From NCBI RefSeq assembly GCF_014041915.1, contig NZ_CP059472.1:1984001-2048000 (forward strand): DNA of 64,000 bases. The letters are read 5' to 3'. A program made the translations under genes and the position numbers. Below, one piece after another: positions 10,501 to 19,532 of this stretch; the first letter of the stretch is position 1, and each line of letters starts with the position of its first letter. Source of the stretch: Marnyiella aurantia. GTDB lineage: Bacteria; Bacteroidota; Bacteroidia; Flavobacteriales; Weeksellaceae. Below the pieces are notes generated by a model. The model was not told the origin of the DNA, made no database searches, and saw nothing but the letters and a program-made list of their open reading frames with translations.

Positions 10501-13161
10501 ATGAGTTTGGATATGAAACTGACCTTTAACCTACACTACAATACAAAATTTGGTGAGAGTCTGCGGATTCGGATTTTCCAAGAGGGTCATGCTGATCAAA
10601 TTTATCCGTTAACGTATTCCGAAGGTGGAAACTGGACTGTGGACCTGGATTATTTTTCCAGAAAGATATCTTACTGTTATCAGGTTACGTGTGACGGAAA
10701 GATTACAGATGAAGAGTTGGTGAATCACTGTTTATCATTTCCACATACAATCAAGGAGTACCGGATCTTTGATTTCTGGAACCTGAAGAATTTCCCTGAG
10801 AACTACCTTACCAATAAGGTACTCAAAAACAGACTCGGCGACTTTAAAGCTGAAAAAGTTACTATCCTCAGAAGCCATACCCACTACTTCCGCCTGGAGG
10901 CTCCGCTTTACAGTGATTTGTGGCAAGTGGTTATTTGTGGCGCTCCGGAAGAACTCGGTAATTGGGATTATGGTAAAGCTTTACCAATGCGGCAGACAAA
11001 ATCCGGATTATGGGAAGCTTCAGTGCTTATTGAAGATCATACAGATATACAGTATAAATATGGTATCCGCGATATCCGAACCGGAAATACGGAGTTGGAA
11101 TGGGGAGCAAACCGTTTTGCTGTTTCTAATGAGGAAGAAGATGTACTCTACACATTATCTGATCACAATTTCAGGTTTAAAAGTCATCAAATGTACCATG
11201 CTGCCGGGGTGGCAATTCCTGTGTTTTCCCTCCGCAGTTCCCGTGGATATGGAGTAGGTGAGTTTGCTGATTTAATTGAGTTTGGAAATTGGTCAAGTGC
11301 TGTAAATCTTTCGGTTATTCAGGTCCTGCCTATAAATGATACCACTGCGACCCATACATGGACGGACAGTTATCCTTATGCGGCTGTATCCGTTTACGCC
11401 CTACATCCTCTATATCTCTCTATTGACCGGTTGCCCTATGGATTATCCGCACCCTTATTGGAAAAGTACGGGGAAGAACGGGCGAAGCTAAACGAGTTAC
11501 CTTCGGTAGATTATGAGCGTGTAATGCAGGGAAAGTGGTTTTATCTGAAGGAGTTATTCACCGAAAATAAAGAGCAGATTGCAAAAGACCGAAGCTTTAG
11601 AAGATTTATCAGAAATAATGAAGAGTGGTTGGTGCCCTACGCTGCGTTCTGTGTACTTCGTGATAAATATGGAACTCCGAATTTCAATCTCTGGAAAACC
11701 CACAGGAAGTATATTCCTGGAAAAATTGAACTGAGTTTTACTCCAAAAAGCAAAGACTACGGTTCCTTCCTACTGCACCAATGGATACAGTATGAACTGC
11801 ACAGACAGCTTACTGAGGCGGTAGATTATCTGCACAGTCTTAGGATTTCCATAAAAGGTGATCTTCCCATTGGGATTTACAGATATTCTGTAGAGGCCTG
11901 GACAGAACCGCATCTTTTCGGAATGGATTACCAGGCGGGGGCACCGCCGGATCAGTTCTCGGATCTGGGCCAGAATTGGGAGTTCCCTACCTACAATTGG
12001 GAACAGATGAAGTTAGACGGGTACCGTTGGTGGAAAGACAGGTTTAAAGCTCTGGAGAATTACTTCGACGCCATGCGGATTGATCATATTCTGGGTTTTT
12101 TCAGGATTTGGCGTATGCCTTCTTCCGCTGTTCAGGGAATTCTGGGTTATTTTTATCCCGCTGTACCTGTTACTGAAGAAGAATTCGGGGCCAGAAATAT
12201 CCCGTTTGATGAGGTTCGGTACTGTCAGCCGTATATCAATCTGGAGATTCTTGAAGAGATCTTTGGTGAAGGTCTTGGATACATTCAGTCAAAATTTATT
12301 ACTGAGGCGGGCGGAGGCCACTACATTTTTAAGACCGAATATAATACCCAGCGGAAAATTAAGGAGTATTTTGATGTGTATCCCGACGATGCCTTGCGCG
12401 ATAAGCTGTACGGTTTATGCGCCAATGTTCTGTTTCTCAAAGAGGAGAAGGATGATGAGACCGTCTATCATCCAAGATTTAATACGGATAAAACCGACAG
12501 TTTTAAATATTTAGCTGAAAAGGAGCAAACCGCAGTTTATGAACTGTATCTGGATTACTTCTACAGCCGTCAGGAAGATCTTTGGCATAAAAGTGCCATG
12601 GAAAAACTGCCCCAGATCCTTAACTCCACAGAAATGCTTATCTGCGGCGAAGATCTTGGACTTGTGCCCGACTGTGTGCCGGTAGTATTGCAGCAGCTGG
12701 GAATTACCGCTCTAAAGGTGCAGCGAATGCCCGCCGATGATATTCCGTTTTACAATCCGAAAAATGCAGGTTATATGAATGTGGTTACTGCCAGTTCCCA
12801 CGACAGTTCTACACTGCGTCAATGGTGGCAGGAAGACCGTTCGGTGACCGAAAAATATTTCAGGGAACAGCTTATCCAGCGTGGAACCGCACCTTCGGAA
12901 CTGATGCCGCCATTGGCTGAAATTATAATGAAACAGCATCTCTTTAATGATGCTATGCTGGCCATTTTTCCTCTACAGGAATTTCTGGGTACTGATCAGG
13001 AGCTTAAAAATCCTGATCCTGATTCCGAAAGAATTAACGATCCGTCGGTTTTTCCCCACTTCTGGAACTACCGAATGCATCTTGAGATAAATAAATTACA
13101 GGAGTCCGAAAAATTTAACAAAAAAATTTCAGACTGGATTGCAGCTTCAAACAGAATATAA
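10501..13161 (+). CDS. malQ: 4-alpha-glucanotransferase with N-terminal CBM20-type domains
   Basis: An 886-residue amylomaltase that transfers alpha-1,4-glucan segments between maltodextrins. The GH77 catalytic residues are the nucleophile Asp528 (MRIDHI), acid/base Glu717 (CGEDLGL) and Asp768 (SSHDSS). The first ~230 residues form two starch-binding CBM20-like modules (the second around 120-215, with ICGAPEELGNWDYGKALPM), the architecture known from plant DPE2 and Bacteroidota enzymes. No signal peptide, so cytoplasmic. Met5 (10513) is an alternative start. It stands alone, without neighbouring glycogen or maltose genes. Confidence 0.95.
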   Translation: MSLDMKLTFNLHYNTKFGESLRIRIFQEGHADQIYPLTYSEGGNWTVDLDYFSRKISYCYQVTCDGKITDEELVNHCLSFPHTIKEYRIFDFWNLKNFPENYLTNKVLKNRLGDFKAEKVTILRSHTHYFRLEAPLYSDLWQVVICGAPEELGNWDYGKALPMRQTKSGLWEASVLIEDHTDIQYKYGIRDIRTGNTELEWGANRFAVSNEEEDVLYTLSDHNFRFKSHQMYHAAGVAIPVFSLRSSRGYGVGEFADLIEFGNWSSAVNLSVIQVLPINDTTATHTWTDSYPYAAVSVYALHPLYLSIDRLPYGLSAPLLEKYGEERAKLNELPSVDYERVMQGKWFYLKELFTENKEQIAKDRSFRRFIRNNEEWLVPYAAFCVLRDKYGTPNFNLWKTHRKYIPGKIELSFTPKSKDYGSFLLHQWIQYELHRQLTEAVDYLHSLRISIKGDLPIGIYRYSVEAWTEPHLFGMDYQAGAPPDQFSDLGQNWEFPTYNWEQMKLDGYRWWKDRFKALENYFDAMRIDHILGFFRIWRMPSSAVQGILGYFYPAVPVTEEEFGARNIPFDEVRYCQPYINLEILEEIFGEGLGYIQSKFITEAGGGHYIFKTEYNTQRKIKEYFDVYPDDALRDKLYGLCANVLFLKEEKDDETVYHPRFNTDKTDSFKYLAEKEQTAVYELYLDYFYSRQEDLWHKSAMEKLPQILNSTEMLICGEDLGLVPDCVPVVLQQLGITALKVQRMPADDIPFYNPKNAGYMNVVTASSHDSSTLRQWWQEDRSVTEKYFREQLIQRGTAPSELMPPLAEIIMKQHLFNDAMLAIFPLQEFLGTDQELKNPDPDSERINDPSVFPHFWNYRMHLEINKLQESEKFNKKISDWIAASNRI

Positions 13162-13198
13162 CGGTATCTGTTTACCAGTATGTTACAATAATTAAAGT

Positions 13199-13232
13199 GG
13201 AAGTTTTATCATATGATTTAACTTCCTTTTTT
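13199..13232 (+). terminator. Terminator after malQ
   Basis: An imperfect 28-base hairpin (GGAAGTT ... AACTTCC with an ATCATATGAT core, two mismatches) is followed by T6. It lies about 40 bases after malQ. Confidence 0.75.
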
Positions 13233-13360
13233 ATTTCCCATCCAACTACAGGTTCAAAGTGCATGAATCCCCTGATGAAAGGGGTTAGCGAAGGTTTAGC
13301 TGTAAAATGTGGCATGTTTTTTAATCACATTTAACCGAACAATTAATATATAATTTTAAG

Positions 13361-14383
13361 ATGAAAAAATTACTTTTAGGATTGGCAATGACTGTTGGGA
13401 CATTGTCTTTCGCGCAATATCAAAGCACCAGCTTCGGAAACGGTGGATACGGAAACTATGACGGATATAATAACTCATATAACAATGATAACTATTACTT
13501 CCCGGACGAGTATTATTATGATTTTCCAAAGGATTATTATGCCGAAAATTATTATCAAAGTTATTACAATGACTACAGGAACAGCATTGTGATGATTAAC
13601 TGGAACGATTTCTTCCGGAGGCACAGACTGTCCTCCTGGCAGGTGCAGCAGATTATGATGCTTAATGACATGTATTCGTCATACGCCAGCTGGAATTCTT
13701 ATTACAGATATAATCCGGACAGATGGTATTTTGACAGATTCTACTCACTGCAGCAGATTATGGGACCGCAGATTTTCATAGTGTACCAAAACAATTACTA
13801 CAATGGCTACCATCCTATATCTTATTTCCAGAATTACAGACAGGAATATTATGTGCCCAGATATAGAGTGACGCCCCGCTACAGGAATGTAAACATTAAT
13901 ATTTACAGGTTAGACCGTAACCGTTTTGTAGAAAAGCATGGAAATAAATATGGCTGGAGTGAAACCCGTAATCCCCATAACTCGGCAGGTGTGCGCCAGA
14001 CTACAGGTCGCAGGGACGGTACGGGTATACAGTCTCAACCTGTCCGTAATAACCCTGCATTGAGAAATGGAAGTCAAAGAGCAGAATCAAGTGTCGCGCC
14101 TCGAACCGCCTCGCCCGCAACAGGCGTTAGAAATACTTCTGCACAGCCGGCAGCAGCTCCGCGCGGTGCTGCAAACGGGAGCATCCAGGGACAAAGAACG
14201 CCTACACGTGCTATGTCACCAGTAACTGAGGGTACCTCCGGTGGCAGCCGTAATATACCGGCTCAGGCATCGCCATCTGTGCGCAACAGTTCCGGTAATG
14301 GACAGAGGGGTGCCAGTCCGAGTCCTTCCGCAAGTTCGGGGAGTCGCGGGCAAAACTCATCTGTTAGAGGTGGCTCCAGATAG
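13361..14383 (+). CDS. Secreted N/Y-rich low-complexity protein
   Basis: A 340-residue protein with a signal peptide (cleavage near SFAQ, about residue 19). Residues 20-75 are dominated by Asn, Tyr, Asp and Gly. A better-ordered segment (about 75-205) contains VMINWNDFFRRHRLSSWQVQQIMMLND. The last 130 residues are rich in Ser, Arg, Gly, Ala and Pro and are probably disordered. The family is unknown to me. The composition suggests a surface or periplasmic structural protein. It stands 149 bases before a second small exported protein. Confidence 0.72.
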   Translation: MKKLLLGLAMTVGTLSFAQYQSTSFGNGGYGNYDGYNNSYNNDNYYFPDEYYYDFPKDYYAENYYQSYYNDYRNSIVMINWNDFFRRHRLSSWQVQQIMMLNDMYSSYASWNSYYRYNPDRWYFDRFYSLQQIMGPQIFIVYQNNYYNGYHPISYFQNYRQEYYVPRYRVTPRYRNVNINIYRLDRNRFVEKHGNKYGWSETRNPHNSAGVRQTTGRRDGTGIQSQPVRNNPALRNGSQRAESSVAPRTASPATGVRNTSAQPAAAPRGAANGSIQGQRTPTRAMSPVTEGTSGGSRNIPAQASPSVRNSSGNGQRGASPSPSASSGSRGQNSSVRGGSR

Positions 14384-14532
14384 TGGATTAAAGTAAATGT
14401 CAGGCACAGAGTCTTTATTTTATCAAAAACACATGCGACCCTAATTTATTTTAACAAAATTTAATACAGATACTTTTTAACTTACTGTATTGTTAGGTAT
14501 CCTAAAGATATAACAGAAGATAATTAATTGAT

Positions 14533-15006
14533 ATGAAAAAAATAGTAATAGCAACCTTCCTTAGTTTAGGAACCTTCGCAATGGCGCAGCAAACACCCGC
14601 AATGCCGGAGAGCAAAGCGCAGATGGAACAGAAACGTGCAGATATGCAAAAAATCCGCGCACAGAAACAACAGCAGCATCTTGCGGAAATGCAGAAAAAC
14701 CTAAATCTTAATGTGGAGCAGATGGAAAAAATCCGTGCAATGCAGGAGCGCAGTTTTGCAGAGCATCAGAATCAGATGCAAAAAAGCCGGGAAGTTCAGA
14801 AAGACCGTATGCAGGCTATGAAGCTTAAGCAACAGCAGAAGGAAGCTGAGATGAAAGCTATACTTACACCGGAACAGTTTGCTAAGTGGCAGGAATCCAG
14901 ACAGAAGATGATGGCCGAAAGAAAAGCTAAAATGCAAACGGCAGACGGGATGAAAATGAAAAGAAACGGGATGCATAGAAAAATGGATCTTCAGAAAAAA
15001 CCATAG
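14533..15006 (+). CDS. Small exported Met/Gln/Lys-rich protein, Spy/CpxP-like
   Basis: A 157-residue protein with a signal peptide (ending AMAQQ, about residue 19), followed by an almost continuous charged helix full of Met, Gln, Lys and Glu. The segment MKAILTPEQFAKWQ resembles the LTPEQ motif of Spy/CpxP-type periplasmic proteins. Met richness may point to metal contact, but that is speculation. A hairpin terminator follows immediately. Confidence 0.7.
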   Translation: MKKIVIATFLSLGTFAMAQQTPAMPESKAQMEQKRADMQKIRAQKQQQHLAEMQKNLNLNVEQMEKIRAMQERSFAEHQNQMQKSREVQKDRMQAMKLKQQQKEAEMKAILTPEQFAKWQESRQKMMAERKAKMQTADGMKMKRNGMHRKMDLQKKP

Positions 15007-15033
15007 TAGTTCATAGTTTTGATTTTTAATGTG

Positions 15034-15072
15034 AAGAGGGCAGAGGTTATTTATAGCTTCTGCCCTTTTTTT
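15034..15072 (+). terminator. Terminator after the Spy-like gene
   Basis: GGGCAGAGG and CTTCTGCCC form the stem (one G-T pair) and are followed by T7. Confidence 0.85.
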
Positions 15073-15105
15073 ATGGCCACACTTTCCAAATCCCAAATAA
15101 ATTGC

Positions 15106-15113
15106 TACTTTTG
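15106..15113 (+). promoter_or_regulatory. Candidate -7 box of the ferritin gene (TACTTTTG)
   Basis: An exact TAnnTTTG match 27 bases before the ferritin start and after the preceding terminator. The -33 TTG element is not evident. Confidence 0.42.
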
Positions 15114-15139
15114 GAATTAACATAAAATTAAGATTCAAA

Positions 15140-15649
15140 ATGATTAGCGATAAAATAGCCCAGCTTTTAAATGAGCAAATAACCAAGGAACAGTATGCAG
15201 CTCAGTATTATCTTTCCATGTCTGCATGGTTTTTTGCGCAGGATTTGGACGGTATTGCCAACTATTTCCGTGTACAGAGTAAGGAGGAACTGATGCATGC
15301 AGATAAGATGTTCGATTTTCTGAATGATGTGGGCGCAGAGATAGTAATTGGCGAGATTGCGAAACCACCACATGAGTTTATGAGCCATATTGAAGTCTTC
15401 GAGAAGGCACTGGAGCACGAGAAAACGGTGACCCGAAGTATATTCAATATTGTGAAAAACGCAAACGACGAGGGCGATTTTGCTACGGTTTCTTTTCTGC
15501 AGTGGTTTATCAATGAACAGGTTGAAGAAGAGGCAAACGCTTCACAGCTGGTAACAAAAATAAAGATGGTACATACTAATCCTTCCGCTCTGTATCTGTT
15601 CGATCAGGAACTCAGTCAGCGGGTATTTACGGCAGATCCGGCTAACTAA
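15140..15649 (+). CDS. ftnA: Ferritin (non-haem)
   Basis: A 169-residue ferritin that oxidises Fe(II) and stores it as a mineral core in the cytoplasm. The ferroxidase residues are all present: Glu17, Glu50, His53, Glu94, Gln127 and Glu130, at the same numbering as E. coli FtnA. It has no haem-ligand Met of the bacterioferritin type. It precedes the DUF3857 pair by only 15 bases, so readthrough is possible. Confidence 0.95.
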   Translation: MISDKIAQLLNEQITKEQYAAQYYLSMSAWFFAQDLDGIANYFRVQSKEELMHADKMFDFLNDVGAEIVIGEIAKPPHEFMSHIEVFEKALEHEKTVTRSIFNIVKNANDEGDFATVSFLQWFINEQVEEEANASQLVTKIKMVHTNPSALYLFDQELSQRVFTADPAN

Positions 15650-15664
15650 ATACAGACACACAAA

Positions 15665-17554
15665 ATGATGAAAAATATTTTAGGCCTTTGTCTTTCGGCA
15701 TGGTCTGTCTTAGCGCTTTCCCAAACTTACGGCATAGCCGCTATCCCGGAGCAGTTGCTGAAGAATTCGAATGCCATACTTCGTGAAAGTAGCGAAGCGT
15801 ATACGCTGAAATCCGTAAACGATCTTGTAATTGAAAGGGATCAGGCGGTTACAATACTGAGTAATGCCGGTGACGAATTTGCGAATGTCTACATTCCGTA
15901 CAATCCTACCACTAAAATAAGCAATATAAAGGTTGAACTTTACGACGCGGCAGGAAAGCTTACCGGAACATTCAGCAAGAAAGATTTTTCCGATTATACC
16001 CACAACCCGAGTGCGGCGCTTTACGTGGATGACAGGATTATGATCCTGCGTCCAACTGCACCGAAATATCCTTTTACAGTCCGCACTACCTACACTACAA
16101 ATACATCCAATACAGTCTATCTAAGTTCTTTCCGACCTGTAAGCAGCTACGGTATTGCTGTGCAGAATGCAACGTTTACGGTGATAAACACTTCAGGTAT
16201 TAATGTACGGACAAAAGTTACGGACCGTCCTCTTGCGAAGGTTGCCGAAAACAAAACCGGAAACCGCTGGCAGTACAGTTATAAGAATATTCCTGCTGTA
16301 CGTGCCGAAGATCTGGCGCCGAGTATAAACAATCTTGTTCCTTATGTAGAATTTTCTCCGGAAAAATTTACGCTTGCAGGCCGTCAGGGTGATATGAGTG
16401 ACTGGAATGCCTTTGGTAAATGGTATTACTCCCAACTTATAAACCCTGTATCAGAGATTACACCGGAAATACGTGCAGAAGTAGCGGCTCTTAATTTAAG
16501 CGGAACGACTTCCCAGAAGGTGAAAACCATTTACCAGTATATGCAGAACAAGACAAGGTATGTACTTATTGCAATGGGAATTGGTGGTTGGCAGCCTATG
16601 CCGGCTGCGGAGGTCAGCAAGAAAGGGTATGGCGACTGTAAGGCACTCACCAATTATATGAGGACGCTGCTGGAGGCTGCAGGTATTCCGTCTTATTTCT
16701 CGGTGATCTATGATGACCGCTCGGAGATAAGTTTCGACAAAGATTTTCCTAAACTGTCCGGTAATCATGCAATCCTGATGGTGCCTGCTGAAACCGGAAC
16801 AATATGGCTGGAAAATACGTCTCAGAAACACGCTTTCAATCATCTGAGCTTCACCTCACATCACCGTAACGTACTTGCAGTAAATGAAGACGGAATTAAG
16901 ATTGTAGATACACCGCGCTACAAACCGGAGCAAAGCAAGGAGATTTTAAGGTCGGAGGTGCAACTTACAGAAAACGGCAGCATGGTTTCCAGATCTACGT
17001 TCGAATTTACCGGTGGGCAGTATGACAATAACCTGGGCCTTTTTTCATTAAGCAGCAGTGAACTGGAGCAGGCACTGAAAAGCAGGCATCACAATATCAA
17101 TACGGTTAAATTAGCGGTACAAAACCTGAAAAATGACCGCGAGTCCGGTAAGGTGATCTACGATATGAATCTGGAAGCTAATAGATTTGCGAAAAAATTG
17201 GGAGAAGACCTGTTTTTTCCCGTTATGCCTTATTATCAGGATGTGGTTTATTCTGCCAATGAAGAAAGAACCCTGCCTTTTGAAACCTCATTTCCTTATC
17301 AGGACGATTATGAGATTAGATATAAGGCACCGGCCGGTTATAAATTTTCAGATATACCGGAGTCCAAATCCTTCAGCACGGAATTCGGTTCTTACTCCCT
17401 GACCTTCACTCCTGAGGGTGAACATTTGAAAGTGAATAGAGTGATCACTGTAAATAAAGGTCAGTATCCAAAGGAAAAGTTTGCAGATTATATTGCCTTC
17501 AGAAAAAAAACAGCGAGCATTGACAATACTAAAATACTATTATCAAAATTATGA
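15665..17554 (+). CDS. DUF3857 and transglutaminase-like exported protein
   Basis: A 629-residue protein with an N-terminal signal peptide (about residues 1-20). The DUF3857 region covers roughly 40-260, followed by a transglutaminase-like core with GYGDCKALTNYMRTLL (Cys in the papain-like position), SGNHAILMVP (His) and a downstream Asp-containing strand. A DUF3858-like C-terminal beta domain closes the protein. Such proteins are common periplasmic or surface proteins in Bacteroidota with no settled function. Its stop overlaps the start of the next DUF3857 gene by 4 bases (ATGA), indicating translational coupling. Confidence 0.85.
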   Translation: MMKNILGLCLSAWSVLALSQTYGIAAIPEQLLKNSNAILRESSEAYTLKSVNDLVIERDQAVTILSNAGDEFANVYIPYNPTTKISNIKVELYDAAGKLTGTFSKKDFSDYTHNPSAALYVDDRIMILRPTAPKYPFTVRTTYTTNTSNTVYLSSFRPVSSYGIAVQNATFTVINTSGINVRTKVTDRPLAKVAENKTGNRWQYSYKNIPAVRAEDLAPSINNLVPYVEFSPEKFTLAGRQGDMSDWNAFGKWYYSQLINPVSEITPEIRAEVAALNLSGTTSQKVKTIYQYMQNKTRYVLIAMGIGGWQPMPAAEVSKKGYGDCKALTNYMRTLLEAAGIPSYFSVIYDDRSEISFDKDFPKLSGNHAILMVPAETGTIWLENTSQKHAFNHLSFTSHHRNVLAVNEDGIKIVDTPRYKPEQSKEILRSEVQLTENGSMVSRSTFEFTGGQYDNNLGLFSLSSSELEQALKSRHHNINTVKLAVQNLKNDRESGKVIYDMNLEANRFAKKLGEDLFFPVMPYYQDVVYSANEERTLPFETSFPYQDDYEIRYKAPAGYKFSDIPESKSFSTEFGSYSLTFTPEGEHLKVNRVITVNKGQYPKEKFADYIAFRKKTASIDNTKILLSKL

Positions 17555-19479
17555 AGAAAAATTTATTTGTTCTTACCCTTTTTATGTTCGTTTTCGCCAA
17601 TGCACAGAACAAATTTCGTGAGACTCCCAAGCTCACAACCGAAGATTTGAAGAGTGAAAGATCCAGCAAATTTACCGATGCACCTGCTGAAGTACTTTTC
17701 AAATCTTCCCATTTCCTGATTGATTATAATGGGCATATGTATCAGAAAGTTTCTAGGAGAGTTAAAGTTTATAATAAAGATAATGCAGCCGAATATCTTA
17801 GTCATGAAATTGCACTGTATGATAACAAGAGAGATCCTCCAGAAACTTTATCAGAGCTGAAAGCATTTACTTACAACTACGAAAATGGGGATATTGTTCC
17901 TACTAAAATACCAAGGGATGAGAGGTATAAATCTAAGGAGGACAAGAACTACACAGTAACAAAATTTACATTTCCAAATGTCAAAAACGGATCGGTTGTG
18001 GAATATTCTTACATCATTAAGACTCCATTCCTTGGTTCTACTCCCAAAATTTTGATTGAGGAGGCTATTCCCGTGCGATATAGCGAATTCGTACTGGACA
18101 CTCCTACAATTCTTGCGTATACAATTAATTATAGTGGTACTCTGTCGCCCAGTCAGAGAATTGTGGAGGAAAAACCCATGTTTGGAAAGCCATATCAGAC
18201 CTACCGTTTTGCTTTTGAAAATATTGCACCCTTCCAAAATGAGAAATATGTTCTCAACAATACAAACTACCGGACTGGCCTTATGGCAGAACTTAATTCT
18301 TCGATGATAGATAATAAGTTTACCTCCTATGCAATTTCATGGTCTGATATAAGAAAGAGACTTTATGAGCATTCTAATTTCGGGTTAGAATTAAAGAAAC
18401 TTAATTCAGTTAAGGACGTCCTTCCTTCCGAAATAAAAACAATACCTGTCGCATTGGAACGTGCGGATGCAATTCTTAAATTCGTCCAGAAAGATTTCAC
18501 ATGGAACGGGGAGAGGTCTGTTTTTACAGATAGAGGAATTAAGAATTTGCTAAGTGCAAAAGTGGGCAATTCCGCGGAGATTAATCTGTTGCTTACCCAA
18601 TTGCTACAGGATGCAGGTTTAAAGGCCGAGCCGGTAGTGTTAGCTACTGTAGATCAAGGAACTCTTTTATCCTACGCGCCATCTATTTCAAAGTTAAATT
18701 ATGTTATAGCTGCAGTTTATGTAAATGGTAAAAACCATTTGCTCGATGCAACCCAAAAGCAAAGCGAAATAGACATGATTTCTCCCGACGCATTAAATTA
18801 TTCCGGCTTTATAATGACGCCAAAAGAAGCTGTTGAAATCAATATGCGATATCCGTACAGGAGTAAAACTATTCTTTCTGTAGATGCTATAATGAATCCG
18901 GACGGAACATTCGGCGGTAACTTTAAGGACAGGGATACTAAGCTGTATGCCATGATGGTGAACAGCAGATACAATAGCGATAAAGCTGGTTTTGCCTCTT
19001 CTTACAAAGATACTTACAAGTTTCCCATTACCAATCTTAAGCAGGGTGTTCAGGGCAATAATGATTTTGAAACCAGTTTCGATTTCACTTCAGACAGTTT
19101 CGTAGATGCTATCGGAAGTAAACTGGTTTTCAATCCACTGCTTTTCCTGTATTCCCAGAATCATAATTTCGATCAGAAAGAACCGCGCAAAGCTCCACTG
19201 GAGTTCTATTCCGCTTACGACCGAACCAAAAAGGTAACCATAACGATTCCTGATAACTTTGAATTTCAGAATGTGCCGAAATCCAAGAAGTTCAGAACCG
19301 ACGACAACGCGCTTCAATATTCCTATGTGGTAACTCAGAACGGCAACAAGCTCACGGTTGAAACTACAGTAAGTATAGACGATTCCGTGTACCCAAAAGA
19401 ATACTATCCGGCTTTTGTTCAGATATTTAACAATATCACCAAACAGGAAGCACAGGTAGTGACCGTGGTAAAAAAGTAA
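17551..19479 (+). CDS. DUF3857-domain exported protein
   Basis: A 642-residue protein with a signal peptide (ending NAQN, about residue 19) and the same overall layout as the preceding gene. The transglutaminase-like region (RGIKNLLSAKVGNSAEINLLLTQLLQ) has Ser/Ala where the neighbour has GDCKA, so the catalytic Cys appears to be missing. This copy may be structural or a non-catalytic partner. It starts inside the stop of the upstream gene and ends at a bidirectional terminator. Confidence 0.83.
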   Translation: MKKNLFVLTLFMFVFANAQNKFRETPKLTTEDLKSERSSKFTDAPAEVLFKSSHFLIDYNGHMYQKVSRRVKVYNKDNAAEYLSHEIALYDNKRDPPETLSELKAFTYNYENGDIVPTKIPRDERYKSKEDKNYTVTKFTFPNVKNGSVVEYSYIIKTPFLGSTPKILIEEAIPVRYSEFVLDTPTILAYTINYSGTLSPSQRIVEEKPMFGKPYQTYRFAFENIAPFQNEKYVLNNTNYRTGLMAELNSSMIDNKFTSYAISWSDIRKRLYEHSNFGLELKKLNSVKDVLPSEIKTIPVALERADAILKFVQKDFTWNGERSVFTDRGIKNLLSAKVGNSAEINLLLTQLLQDAGLKAEPVVLATVDQGTLLSYAPSISKLNYVIAAVYVNGKNHLLDATQKQSEIDMISPDALNYSGFIMTPKEAVEINMRYPYRSKTILSVDAIMNPDGTFGGNFKDRDTKLYAMMVNSRYNSDKAGFASSYKDTYKFPITNLKQGVQGNNDFETSFDFTSDSFVDAIGSKLVFNPLLFLYSQNHNFDQKEPRKAPLEFYSAYDRTKKVTITIPDNFEFQNVPKSKKFRTDDNALQYSYVVTQNGNKLTVETTVSIDDSVYPKEYYPAFVQIFNNITKQEAQVVTVVKK

Positions 19480-19492
19480 ATACTGATAATAG

Positions 19493-19532
19493 AAAAAAGC
19501 CGGTGAAGCATAAACGCTCACCGGCTTTTTTT
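19493..19532. terminator. Bidirectional terminator between convergent genes
   Basis: GCCGGTGA (19499-19506) and TCACCGGC (19518-19525) form the stem, with A6 before and T7 after, so it works in both directions. It separates the DUF3857 operon from the addA-like gene and touches the latter's stop codon. Confidence 0.9.
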
